A DNA stretch of 24,013 nt from UBA935 sp031555615. Lineage in GTDB: Bacteria > Bacillota > Clostridia > Lachnospirales > Lachnospiraceae. Position 1 is the first letter of the stretch, and each line of letters begins with the position of its first letter. Shown piece by piece: positions 1 through 7,739 of the stretch. The translations under genes and the position numbers were made by a program. Under the pieces are notes generated by a model. That model was not told the origin of the DNA and did not search any database. It worked only from the letters and a program-made list of their open reading frames with translations. The stretch is from the NCBI GenBank assembly GCA_031555615.1, contig JAVBUF010000098.1, positions 1 through 24,013 on the forward strand, written 5' to 3'.

Positions 1-903
1 ACCGTAGTAATTCCCCCATGCTGCCGCTTTACTCTCGCCCAGATTATTCAGATTCATATAGTAGTAAAAAATCCGTTGATCAATCAATGTATTGATACTA
101 TACAACACTGCAAATATACCATACGGCACTGCTGACCAAAGAATAGCACTGCAAATATAACCGGCTGTATCCACTGTCCGTGTACTGTCTTTATACATCT
201 GCCGCTTTACCGTACCGCTGTATAAAAGGTAAATGAAGAATAAATGCAGAAAAGAAAGTAATGCCGCCAGCAGAATACCGGCAAAAGCTCCCATTGCCCC
301 ATAAGCCGCAGCAAAATTATTATTTTGAAGCACGGCTGCTACTTTTTCACCGTAATTATAAAGCAATGCCGCGAAAAAAAGGCCAAATCCAATGGTCAGA
401 ATCTTTTCCAAAATATTGGAATGAATGGTAGGGACTTTCGTTCCTGTCCCCTGAAAATATCCTCGCAGCAGGCAAGTCACTGCCGTAAATACCACTGCCG
501 GAGCCATCATATACAACGACAGCCGGCTAAAGGGTTCCAGCAGGATAATATCTGCTACGAAGTCACATAACAGGAGTAACAGGATACAGGCCAACACCCC
601 CAGACCAATGGTCATGATCATAGCATATCTTAACATTCTTTGCGCTCCCCGATACTGTTCCCTCCGCATTTTATACTTTACCAGAGTGTGCACTGAGGCT
701 GCCATTCCGATGGTAATAAACAAAGTAAATAACATCAGTATTTCATTCACCGAAGCAAAATACCCTACTCCGTTTTCCCCGATAATGGCCATTAAGGGAA
801 TCCGAAACAACAGGCTGATGGCATATGCCAATAATCCTGCAATCAATAAAGAATCTATTTTTTCACGAAACTGTATTTTTCTTTTAGTTCCCGCCTTTTT
901 CAT
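1..903 (-). CDS. Polysaccharide biosynthesis/lipid flippase, SpoVB/MurJ-like (3' end cut by window)
   Basis: The frame is open from an ATG at 903 to the window edge, giving 301 codons without a stop, so the C-terminus is missing; the family usually has around 450-550 residues. The N-terminus is short and basic (MKKAGTKRKIQFREK) and is followed by successive hydrophobic segments, consistent with a polytopic inner-membrane protein of the MOP flippase superfamily (Polysacc_synt/MurJ/SpoVB type). Such proteins flip lipid-linked saccharides, and SpoVB-type members act in spore cortex formation. Matching features are an early glycine/serine segment (IGENGVGYFASVNEILML) and a central FLRGYFQGTG-like LLRGYFQGTGTKVPT motif typical of SpoVB relatives. 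An AAGGAG Shine-Dalgarno lies 6-7 bases before the ATG, and ybeY ends 15 bases upstream, so it is probably cotranscribed. The exact subfamily is an inference; a general oligosaccharide flippase is the alternative. Confidence 0.85.
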   Translation of the reverse strand, partial: MKKAGTKRKIQFREKIDSLLIAGLLAYAISLLFRIPLMAIIGENGVGYFASVNEILMLFTLFITIGMAASVHTLVKYKMRREQYRGAQRMLRYAMIMTIGLGVLACILLLLLCDFVADIILLEPFSRLSLYMMAPAVVFTAVTCLLRGYFQGTGTKVPTIHSNILEKILTIGFGLFFAALLYNYGEKVAAVLQNNNFAAAYGAMGAFAGILLAALLSFLHLFFIYLLYSGTVKRQMYKDSTRTVDTAGYICSAILWSAVPYGIFAVLYSINTLIDQRIFYYYMNLNNLGESKAAAWGNYYG

Positions 904-918
904 TTGTAACTCCTTATT

Positions 919-1431
919 TTATTCTCTTGTAATCCCCAATTTCCTTAAAATTTTTTCCTGCTTCTCTTCCATGCGCCAAGCTTCCTCAGGCAGCATATGG
1001 TCATATCCGCAAAGATGGTATAAACTATGCGCCAATAAAAAAGCAAATTCCCTTTTTAAGCTATGCCCATACTCCTTCGCCTGGCTGCGTACCTTTTCTA
1101 CAGAAATAATAATGTCACCCAACATCAATTCGCCGCTTTCCGGATCAAAACAGCTATTGACCTCTTCTTCCGCAACCTCAAAGCCTGCTTCCTGCCGGAA
1201 TGGAATGCCGGGAAAAGAAAGCACATCGGTTTCATTATCAATGTTCCTAAACTCCTGATTATAATGACGAATCCCTTCATTGTCGGTTAATAACAGATTC
1301 ATCTGTGCTTCATATGGACACTTTTCTTCCTCCAGCACTGCCTGCATAACCTGTCCCACAATTTCGTCCAGTAAAAAATCTGCCTCATCCTTTTCAAAAA
1401 GTTCAGCTTCCTTATCAACGTAAAAAGTCAT
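919..1431 (-). CDS. ybeY: Endoribonuclease YbeY (16S rRNA maturation)
   Basis: The protein has 170 residues, the usual length for this zinc-dependent single-strand endoribonuclease, which acts in 16S rRNA 3' end maturation and late 30S quality control. The diagnostic H-x3-H-x5-H zinc motif is present as HSLYHLCGYDH (His135, His139, His145). Upstream it has the conserved LLTDNEGIRHYNQEFRNID and TDVLSFP segments and a LGDIIIS strand. The position after Gly is Ser in the HSLYH segment where many homologues have HGxLH, which leaves the three histidines intact. The ATG overlaps the 3' end of the preceding HD-like gene by 17 bases, and a GGAGG Shine-Dalgarno lies inside that gene about 12 bases before the ATG, suggesting translational coupling. 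In Bacillus the same gene follows phoH and pgpH. Confidence 0.96.
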   Translation of the reverse strand: MTFYVDKEAELFEKDEADFLLDEIVGQVMQAVLEEEKCPYEAQMNLLLTDNEGIRHYNQEFRNIDNETDVLSFPGIPFRQEAGFEVAEEEVNSCFDPESGELMLGDIIISVEKVRSQAKEYGHSLKREFAFLLAHSLYHLCGYDHMLPEEAWRMEEKQEKILRKLGITRE

Positions 1432-2602
1432 AGTATAATTTTTCCTCCAGAAGAAGCTTTTTCATTTCTTTTAATTCTCCCATGGTAATCTTACTTTTAT
1501 CCAAAATGCCGGTTTCATTTTTTTTCTGGTAAATCGCATCGATAATCTGATTATAGTCCGGTTCCACTTTTGGATTCTTGGAAAAAAGATACAATATGGA
1601 TGCCACCAGCGTATCGGCAAATAAAACAACAATTGCTTCCTTTGATGTCAGTGGGGTTTCCCTGTCTGTATACTCTTTCAGTAAAGCAATTGCTTCCGGC
1701 GGAAAATAATATTCATTACAGACTTCCAATATCGTATCCCACGAATTTTCTCCTTTTAAAATACCGATTTTATGATAATATCCGCATGTTTTTGTCTTGG
1801 CATTATCCAAATTAAGCCTTTTGGCAATTTTATCGCTTAAGTATGCCGTATGTACTGCTTGATAATATTCCGCTTTTGACTTCTGCTTTAGCTCTACCAA
1901 TATGGGACATTCCGGATCGTTTATTTCCATATATTTATCACGATATTTGTGAACCACCGCGGTACTGTAATACCGTAGAAACACCAGCAGCACCAGAACG
2001 CAGACCAATAGGTTTGCCAGCATGATAAAGCCTACCTCAAAAGTGAGCCTGATATCCACCGTCAGGAAATAATTAGCAGCTATACTGACAATAAATATAC
2101 TCAACGATATTAATAACGGTAAACCTACCCGAAAAGCCTTGTCCACATAGGAAAACAAAATTGCCCCGGCCATTCCGCTGATAAAATACATAAAAAACTC
2201 GTTATAGCTGCCGCCTGTTTCCAGCAGTACCGAAATCACCAGAAAAGTACTGCCGGCACCCATACCGATCAATGGGTTGCTCATCAGGGCCATAACAATA
2301 AAAATAACCAAATAAGCCCATCCATACATGGGTAAAATAGGAAACATAACAGCCCCTGCCAATCCAATCAGATAAAATCCGGCGAAACGACCGAAATGTT
2401 CTTTATTATCATATAATAAACTGTTTTTTTCTCTTCCCTCGGCACTCAAAAAAATAGTGATACCCGCACCGATCAGTGCCATAATGGTAATCCTGAGGAT
2501 TTCCCCCTGGCCCTTTCCATAAAAGGTACCGGCACTATAGGCGCACACGCCGGTAATAATAAATAGAAATATTGAAATAAAACTATTTTTATTTTTTCCC
2601 AT
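1415..2602 (-). CDS. PgpH-like membrane protein with degenerate HD domain
   Basis: I chose the ATG at 2602 (395 residues, MGKNKNSF). An AAAGG Shine-Dalgarno at 2611-2615 lies 8 bases upstream, and the upstream extension to 2686 only reads through the phoH 3' end. About eight hydrophobic segments fill residues 8-210. The C-terminal region (about 215-395) resembles the cytosolic HD domain of 7TMR-HD proteins (PgpH/YqfF, a c-di-AMP phosphodiesterase), with YYHxIG and SKEAIVVLFAD segments. The metal ligands are largely lost: the HD dipeptide is His277-Lys278, the first motif His appears to be Gln248, and no HH pair precedes SKEA. Only the late Asp330 remains. The extracytoplasmic N-terminal domain of PgpH is also absent (family about 700 residues). 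The gene sits between phoH (14-base overlap) and ybeY, exactly the pgpH position. It is probably not an active phosphodiesterase; a sensor, binding or scaffold role is inference. Confidence 0.85.
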   Translation of the reverse strand: MGKNKNSFISIFLFIITGVCAYSAGTFYGKGQGEILRITIMALIGAGITIFLSAEGREKNSLLYDNKEHFGRFAGFYLIGLAGAVMFPILPMYGWAYLVIFIVMALMSNPLIGMGAGSTFLVISVLLETGGSYNEFFMYFISGMAGAILFSYVDKAFRVGLPLLISLSIFIVSIAANYFLTVDIRLTFEVGFIMLANLLVCVLVLLVFLRYYSTAVVHKYRDKYMEINDPECPILVELKQKSKAEYYQAVHTAYLSDKIAKRLNLDNAKTKTCGYYHKIGILKGENSWDTILEVCNEYYFPPEAIALLKEYTDRETPLTSKEAIVVLFADTLVASILYLFSKNPKVEPDYNQIIDAIYQKKNETGILDKSKITMGELKEMKKLLLEEKLYYDFLR

Positions 2603-3602
2603 ATGCCGAACCTTTACTCTTACTCTTTTTGTTTCTGATATCCTTGGCTTCAAAATCCTCATAAGCTTTGACGATCTTCTGAACAAGTGGATGCCTTACC
2701 ACGTCCTTACTGGTCATTCCGCAAAATGCAATGTCCTCAATTCCGGTAAGCACCTGCATCGCCACATCCAGCCCGGATTTCACTCCCGGTGCAAGATCCT
2801 TCTGGGTCAGGTCACCTGTTACAATTACCTTGGATCCGAAGCCGATTCGGGTCAAAAACATCTTCATCTGTGCCGGTGTAGTATTTTGTGCTTCATCTAA
2901 AATAATATAAGCGTTGTCCAAGGTTCTTCCGCGCATATATGCCAGCGGCGCAACCTCGATCAAGCCTTTTTCCATGTTTTTTAAAAAGCTCTCGGCTCCC
3001 ATAATCTGATGCAGCGCATCATAAAGAGGCCGTAAATAGGGATCCACCTTACTTTGCAGATCGCCGGGCAAAAATCCCAGCTTTTCCCCAGCCTCAATAG
3101 CCGGCCTGGTAAGGATGATACGGCCCACCTCTTCCTTCTTAAAAGCGGTAATAGCCATGGCCATTGCAAGATACGTTTTTCCGGTTCCTGCCGGACCGGT
3201 ACCGAAAACGATCATTTTATCCCGGATAGCATCTACGTATTTTTTCTGTCCCAGGGTTTTCGGCTTGATCGGTTTTCCCGTCATGGTATGACAAATACAG
3301 CCTTCCTCCATCAGGGCACTGATTTCCTCCATGCCCTTCTCTTCCTTACTCATAGTAAGTGCATAATCAACATTTTGTTCCCCTACAGTTTTGTCATGCT
3401 TGGAGACTTCCATCAGCTGCATAATAATTTTTTCAGCTTTCTCAACCTGCTCCAGATCACCGGCTATCTTAATCCCGCCGTCTCTGTCAATGATCGTCAC
3501 GTTTAAATCACTTTCTATTTTTTGTATATAGCTGTCATGCTGTCCAAAAATATTCTGCATATGCTCAATCGGCATTTGAATCTTCGTTTCAAATTGCTCC
3601 AT
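2589..3602 (-). CDS. phoH: PhoH family ATPase
   Basis: This 337-residue PhoH-like NTPase has a KH-like N-terminus (residues about 1-70), Walker A GPAGTGKT at 136-143, conserved LTRPAIEAGEKLGFLPGD at about 164-181, and Walker B YIILDEAQ at 232-239 followed by QMKMFLTRIG and the late TGD motif. The family is a cytosolic ATPase linked to RNA metabolism; its precise substrate is unsettled. The placement yqfD-phoH-(HD protein)-ybeY is a conserved Firmicutes order and ties it to ribosome and RNA maturation with YbeY. An AAGGAG lies 11 bases before the ATG, slightly long. The 3' end overlaps the next gene by 14 bases. Confidence 0.95.
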   Translation of the reverse strand: MEQFETKIQMPIEHMQNIFGQHDSYIQKIESDLNVTIIDRDGGIKIAGDLEQVEKAEKIIMQLMEVSKHDKTVGEQNVDYALTMSKEEKGMEEISALMEEGCICHTMTGKPIKPKTLGQKKYVDAIRDKMIVFGTGPAGTGKTYLAMAMAITAFKKEEVGRIILTRPAIEAGEKLGFLPGDLQSKVDPYLRPLYDALHQIMGAESFLKNMEKGLIEVAPLAYMRGRTLDNAYIILDEAQNTTPAQMKMFLTRIGFGSKVIVTGDLTQKDLAPGVKSGLDVAMQVLTGIEDIAFCGMTSKDVVRHPLVQKIVKAYEDFEAKDIRNKKSKSKGSAYGKK

Positions 3603-3617
3603 ACAAATATTTACTCC

Positions 3618-4844
3618 TTAGTCTTCCGGTACACTTTCCACCCACAATGTTGTGGGAACTGTCTTCCCGGTCTTTTCTATAATTTCAAAATCGATATCCA
3701 GATACCAATTTACATTATCTTTTCTAATTGTAACATTTTTTTCTATTATTTGTACCCCTTTTTCCATTAAAGTTTTCATAATTTTTACTATTTTAGATGA
3801 AAATATCTCTTTTGCCTCTTCTTTGGTATAACTTTTGTCCATCACCGTGTACTCCCTGACAAGTTCGGTACCATAAGAAATGGGCAAATAAAAATTATCC
3901 AACAATTTCACCTGTTTCATATCTTCAACAATATCATATGTTTCGTAGGAAATATCAAACAACCTAAATTTGATCCGATGCCCGAATAATTCCAGTATCG
4001 GTGTTTTCTTTTCTTTCTGGGTGTATTGCTTTTCTTCATATTTGATGGGAAGGATTTCCTGTTCTCCGTATTGGCATTGAATATAAATATCCGCATCGGC
4101 TTTACAATACTGATATTTTTTGATGGTTGTATCGTCATTATAAATGGGCAGCCCGCCCTGGACCAGGACATCCCCGGCCACCACCTCACTGCCTTCCGCC
4201 ACCAGCGGGACACCGCATCTGGTAATAATGCTTACCACCGTTCCGGCTTTTTCGGCAATCAGATCAAAACCCTGTCCTTCCTCTGCTTTCTCTTCCTCTG
4301 CCACCTCCAACAGCTCATTTTCTTTGACTTGAACAACCAGACGTGTCCCATCGATCCGAGCTGATGTCCAGGTAATAATATCATATTCTTTTCTTAAGGA
4401 TTTTTCCAGTTTTTCAATATCTACCGCCGAACGCTTCATCCCGATCTTTATATCCTGGTCGTTCATAAACCCCATCAGAACATCTTCGGTGACATAATAA
4501 TTCCCCTGCAGCTCAATTGCCCATATGTACCCCGACATCCACATCCAAAAAAGCAGACTGCCCAAAAGCCCGATAATAAACACCTTTCGCCGCTTGAATT
4601 TTGGCACAAAAAAAGGTAGTCCACATCGCTTTTGTATCACTACCCTGGTTCCTGTTTTTTTGGTAATCGTTTTCAGCTTATAAAAATCCTTTATGCTGAT
4701 ACACATCGTATAGTAATCACCAAAATTGATGATGTCCCACAAAAACAACTGATGGTTGCTGCATAAATTCATAAACCGTTCCGGTGAAAAACCCCACACC
4801 TTAATGATTACATATCCTTTTAAATATTGAATCAGCTTAAGCAT
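3618..4844 (-). CDS. yqfD: Sporulation protein YqfD
   Basis: The predicted protein has 408 residues and matches YqfD, a sporulation protein whose Bacillus homologue is expressed in the mother cell and is needed for efficient sporulation. It has an N-terminal domain (about 1-85), one membrane segment at about 88-110 (VFIIGLLGSLLFWMWMSGYIWAIE), and an outside domain with VTEDVLMGFM, SARIDGTRLVVQVKE and a late TKEEAKE segment, all seen in this family. I chose the ATG at 4844 because GGGAG (4852-4856) sits 7 bases upstream. The in-frame GTG at 4850 is only 1 base from that site. It follows yqfC by 29 bases and precedes phoH by 15. Confidence 0.93.
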   Translation of the reverse strand: MLKLIQYLKGYVIIKVWGFSPERFMNLCSNHQLFLWDIINFGDYYTMCISIKDFYKLKTITKKTGTRVVIQKRCGLPFFVPKFKRRKVFIIGLLGSLLFWMWMSGYIWAIELQGNYYVTEDVLMGFMNDQDIKIGMKRSAVDIEKLEKSLRKEYDIITWTSARIDGTRLVVQVKENELLEVAEEEKAEEGQGFDLIAEKAGTVVSIITRCGVPLVAEGSEVVAGDVLVQGGLPIYNDDTTIKKYQYCKADADIYIQCQYGEQEILPIKYEEKQYTQKEKKTPILELFGHRIKFRLFDISYETYDIVEDMKQVKLLDNFYLPISYGTELVREYTVMDKSYTKEEAKEIFSSKIVKIMKTLMEKGVQIIEKNVTIRKDNVNWYLDIDFEIIEKTGKTVPTTLWVESVPED

Positions 4845-4873
4845 GACCACACTCCCTTCTCACATGATGTGTT

Positions 4874-5152
4874 CTACAAATATTGTACACATTTGATCCG
4901 GCCGCTAATTTTCATATCTTCATTGGTATAATAATCGATGGAAAGTTTTTTTCCTTCTATACATATACGGCAGGTTTTTCCCTGCAGCAATATGGTTTCG
5001 TCCGTATACTCGATCATCCCTTTGTAGTTTTCCACAAAAGCTTCCGAGTTTCCGGTGACTGTGACAATGGATGCCCCTAAAAGAGAATCCTTTGGCAGCT
5101 TCAATGATTCCACTATTAATTCTTTTTTATGTTTTTTATCTTTTTTTCTCAT
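4874..5152 (-). CDS. yqfC: Sporulation protein YqfC (YabP/YqfC family)
   Basis: A 92-residue small protein of the YabP/YqfC sporulation family. The family pattern is visible: LPKDSLLGASIVTVTGN, then VENYKGMIEYTDETILL and a C-terminal hydrophilic strand with GRIKCV. YqfC and YqfD form a conserved pair under mother-cell control in Bacillus. The N-terminus has an unusual lysine-rich stretch (MRKKDKKHKKE). No Shine-Dalgarno precedes the ATG at 5152; the nearest AGGAAA is about 20 bases away. A sigma-E-like promoter ends only 5 bases before the ATG, so the message may be nearly leaderless. A start at the internal GTG at codon 14 is a weaker alternative. Confidence 0.9.
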   Translation of the reverse strand: MRKKDKKHKKELIVESLKLPKDSLLGASIVTVTGNSEAFVENYKGMIEYTDETILLQGKTCRICIEGKKLSIDYYTNEDMKISGRIKCVQYL

Positions 5153-5157
5153 GTAAT

Positions 5158-5187
5158 ACTATATGAGAATGGTTTCCTATCTATGAC
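5158..5187 (-). promoter_or_regulatory. Possible sigma-E-type sporulation promoter for yqfCD
   Basis: On the minus strand GTCATAGA (5187-5180) is followed after 14 bases by CATATAGT (5165-5158). This resembles the mother-cell sigma-E consensus (a -35 with ATA, -10 CATACAnT) with appropriate spacing. The position directly before yqfC, a sigma-E gene in Bacillus, supports it. The -35 overlaps the pdp stop codon. The predicted transcription start falls at or within a few bases of the yqfC ATG. The call comes from reading by eye, not from a scored model. Confidence 0.45.
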
Positions 5188-6488
5188 TTTATGATTCCTT
5201 TTATCAGTTCCGGCTGCTTCACCCTGTTATCACTAAAAGTATAGGCATGGCAAAGCCGTTCCATAGCCAGATTTATTTTCTCCCGGTCATTTCCGTGAAT
5301 ATAGGCTATTATATCGCCTTTTTCCACAAAATCACCGACTTTTTTGGTTAACACGATACCCACCGATAAATCAATAATGCTTTCTTTGGTTTCTCTGCCG
5401 CCACCCAGGATCAGGGAACACACTCCCACCTCATCGCAAAGAATCCCCTGAATATATCCGGCCTGAGGAGATAATAGTTCTTCTACAATAGCCGCTTCCG
5501 GCAACCGCTGGGGATGATATACATAATCACTGTCCCCGCCCTGGGCTGCGATAAATTCCGCCAGTTTTTCCAGAGCACTGCCATCTTCAATGGTTTTGCG
5601 GATCATATTTTCTGCCTGCCGGTCATCCTCTGCCAATCCCCCAGCCAAAACCATCTGGGTTCCCAGCGCCACACACAATTCCATAAAATCAGCCGGTCCA
5701 TTTCCCTTTAGGGTTTCTATAGCTTCCTTCACTTCCAGGACATTTCCTACAGCCAATCCCAGGGGCTGATCCATGTCCGTAACCAGCGCAATGGTCTTTC
5801 TGCCGGCATTGCTGCCAATTTTCACCATTTCTTTGGCCAGTGCAAAAGCATCCTGCTCTGCCTTCATAAAGGCACCGCTTCCGGTTTTTACATCCAGGAC
5901 AATGGCATCCGCACCGGCCGCCAGTTTTTTACTCATAATGGAACTGGCAATCAGGGACATATTATCCACTGTTGCCGTAACATCCCTAAGAGCATAGAGC
6001 ATTTTATCGGCAGGTGCCAGCTCTTTGGTCTGCCCCATAATGGAAATACCGATATGATTCACATTTTTTATAAATTGTTCAATAGATATTTCTGTCGAAA
6101 AACCCGGGAAACTTTCCAGCTTATCTATGGTCCCGCCGGTATGTCCTAATCCCCGGCCGCTCATTTTAGCAATCTTCACCCCACAGGCTGCCACCATGGG
6201 CGCCAGTGCCAAAGAAGTCTTATCCCCCACCCCTCCGGTACTGTGCTTATCTACCTTTACCCCGGCGATGGAGGACAAATCCAGCAAATCTCCACTGGCC
6301 GCCATGGCTTCGGTGAGATACAGGGTTTCCTCTTCATTCATCCCCATAAAATAGACGGCCATCATCATTGCTGACATTTGATAGTCGGGAATAATGCCTG
6401 CTGTATAATCCTTTATCATAAACTCAATTTCCTGACGGCTCAATTTCTCTCCGTTTCGTTTCTTCATAATCAAATCATACATCCGCAT
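5181..6488 (-). CDS. pdp: Pyrimidine-nucleoside phosphorylase
   Basis: The protein has 435 residues, close to the Firmicutes PyNP length. It splits uridine, thymidine or deoxyuridine with phosphate into base and (deoxy)ribose-1-phosphate in cytosolic pyrimidine salvage. The family signature is intact: KHSTGGVGDK at 81-90 (phosphate and K+ binding), then SGRGLGHTGGTIDKLESFPG at 110-129. The MSLIASSIMSKKLAAG and VKTGSGAFMK segments around 176-210 and a C-terminal biotinyl-like barrel (KVGDFVEKGDIIAYIHGND) also match. PyNP is favoured over strict thymidine phosphorylase (DeoA) by clade, but the two are hard to separate by eye. AGGAGG lies 7 bases before the ATG at 6488. It follows rlmH by 16 bases. 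Confidence 0.95.
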   Translation of the reverse strand: MRMYDLIMKKRNGEKLSRQEIEFMIKDYTAGIIPDYQMSAMMMAVYFMGMNEEETLYLTEAMAASGDLLDLSSIAGVKVDKHSTGGVGDKTSLALAPMVAACGVKIAKMSGRGLGHTGGTIDKLESFPGFSTEISIEQFIKNVNHIGISIMGQTKELAPADKMLYALRDVTATVDNMSLIASSIMSKKLAAGADAIVLDVKTGSGAFMKAEQDAFALAKEMVKIGSNAGRKTIALVTDMDQPLGLAVGNVLEVKEAIETLKGNGPADFMELCVALGTQMVLAGGLAEDDRQAENMIRKTIEDGSALEKLAEFIAAQGGDSDYVYHPQRLPEAAIVEELLSPQAGYIQGILCDEVGVCSLILGGGRETKESIIDLSVGIVLTKKVGDFVEKGDIIAYIHGNDREKINLAMERLCHAYTFSDNRVKQPELIKGIIKS

Positions 6489-6504
6489 CGTTTTTCCTCC
6501 TGCC

Positions 6505-6984
6505 CTATTTATGATAAGGTTCCCCGCTGTTGATCCGGTATCCCCGATAAATTTGCTCCAGTAAGATCACCCGCATCAATTGGTGGGGAAAAGTCATATC
6601 GGAGAAGCTAAGCCCCAGGTCTGCCCGTGAGGATACGGAAGCATGAAGCCCCAGCGACCCGCCGATAACAAACTGTATATGACTGTTTCCCTGGATTCCC
6701 AGTTTTTCCAGATAACCCGCAAATCCTTCCGAATCAAATTTCCGGCCGCCGATTTCCAGTGTAATTACGTGAGCATCTTCCTTTATGTATTTCAGAATTC
6801 TTTTTGCTTCTTTTTCCTTAATTTGATCAAGGAAACCCTGGCTGGCCTTATCGGGTGTCTTTTCGTCTTCCACCTCGATTATGTCAAGCTTACAGTATTT
6901 ACCCAGGCGTTTCACATACTCCATGACGGCTTCCCTGAAATAGTTTTCTTTTATCTTTCCCACACAGATGACCGTTATCTTCAT
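6505..6984 (-). CDS. rlmH: 23S rRNA (pseudouridine1915-N3)-methyltransferase RlmH
   Basis: A 159-residue SPOUT-class methyltransferase matching RlmH in full length. It begins MKITVICVGKIKE, has the SAM-binding trefoil-knot loop FVIGGSLGL (105-113), and ends in the characteristic FSDMTFPHQLMRVILLEQIYRG and INSGEPYHK. It methylates pseudouridine 1915 in helix 69 of 23S rRNA on assembled 70S ribosomes. Its ATG overlaps the stop of the preceding zinc-ribbon gene by four bases (ATGA), implying translational coupling. Confidence 0.97.
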   Translation of the reverse strand: MKITVICVGKIKENYFREAVMEYVKRLGKYCKLDIIEVEDEKTPDKASQGFLDQIKEKEAKRILKYIKEDAHVITLEIGGRKFDSEGFAGYLEKLGIQGNSHIQFVIGGSLGLHASVSSRADLGLSFSDMTFPHQLMRVILLEQIYRGYRINSGEPYHK

Positions 6985-7694
6985 TTTTCAAATAACTCAG
7001 GATATACTTCATCTACCAACCGTTCCAGATATCCTTCTTCCAAATTGATAAACTGATTTCCCAATGTTTCCCTGATTTTATCAAACCGTTTAAAGTATTT
7101 TATTTCTTCACTTAACTCCATTGTTTCTGCTTCTGAAAAAAGTTCACCATCCAGTTCCAAAGCTTTGATATTTTCAATACACCAGGCTTTAATTTCTCTG
7201 GTAAGATTGTTTTCCTTTCCGGCTTTCTTTTCCAGTATTTTGGAATTTTTCATGGATACAAATCCCATGACCAAAAAGAGGACGAACAGCACTCCCATGA
7301 CACCGGTGATCATATATTTACTGAACGTTGCCATCTGTATCGGAAGAACATCAAAAAAGAACAGAAATATAGCGATCAGGCCGATCCCCCCCACGAACAA
7401 TAATGTATACGCTGATGACCGGTGTTCCTCTGCCCGTTCACCGTTATTCCGATATACTACCGCTGCCTGAGAACGCATCTGTGCCGCCATCTTTTGCTCT
7501 TTGGCCTGGCGGACCTTTTCCCGCACCTCTTCTTCTGATATGTATTCTTCGTCCAAATCCGCTAACCCAAGTTTCGCTTCCGGCTGCTCCTCCGGCTGCT
7601 TTGCCGGTAATTCTTCTACCAGCGCACATCCGCAGTCCACACAAGTCACAATACCTTCCACATACTCACTTTTGCATTCCGGACACCATCCCAT
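6981..7694 (-). CDS. Zinc-ribbon protein with two membrane segments, function unknown
   Basis: The 237-residue protein is not recognised as a characterised family. It opens with a compact zinc ribbon (Cys4, Cys7, Cys18, Cys21, with an extra Cys23), then an acidic Pro/Glu-rich and helical charged linker (25-90). Two hydrophobic segments follow at about 95-115 and 126-147, then a charged alpha-helical C-terminus of about 90 residues. Both termini are predicted on the same, probably cytosolic, side. GGAGGG is well placed before the ATG at 7694. It is translationally coupled to rlmH by a four-base overlap, but a functional link to ribosome methylation is only a guess from position. An imperfect hairpin lies just upstream. 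Confidence 0.82.
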   Translation of the reverse strand: MGWCPECKSEYVEGIVTCVDCGCALVEELPAKQPEEQPEAKLGLADLDEEYISEEEVREKVRQAKEQKMAAQMRSQAAVVYRNNGERAEEHRSSAYTLLFVGGIGLIAIFLFFFDVLPIQMATFSKYMITGVMGVLFVLFLVMGFVSMKNSKILEKKAGKENNLTREIKAWCIENIKALELDGELFSEAETMELSEEIKYFKRFDKIRETLGNQFINLEEGYLERLVDEVYPELFEK

Positions 7695-7714
7695 TTGTAA
7701 CCCTCCATTTTTAC

Positions 7715-7734
7715 GTGTACCGATAACGATACAC
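7715..7734 (-). repeat. Short inverted repeat between the MORN and zinc-ribbon genes
   Basis: The minus strand reads GTGTATCG-TTAT-CGGTACAC: eight pairs including one G-U, with a four-base loop. It sits between the stop of the MORN gene and the Shine-Dalgarno of the zinc-ribbon gene. No U-run follows, so it is not a simple terminator. It may act in RNA processing or stability, or as a dyad binding site. Confidence 0.45.
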
Positions 7735-7739
7735 TAATA

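Noticed and set aside
608..1258. Plus-strand open frame of 216 codons
   Set aside because: It lies antisense to the flippase and ybeY genes, which have clear family motifs and ribosome sites. It has no recognisable motifs of its own.
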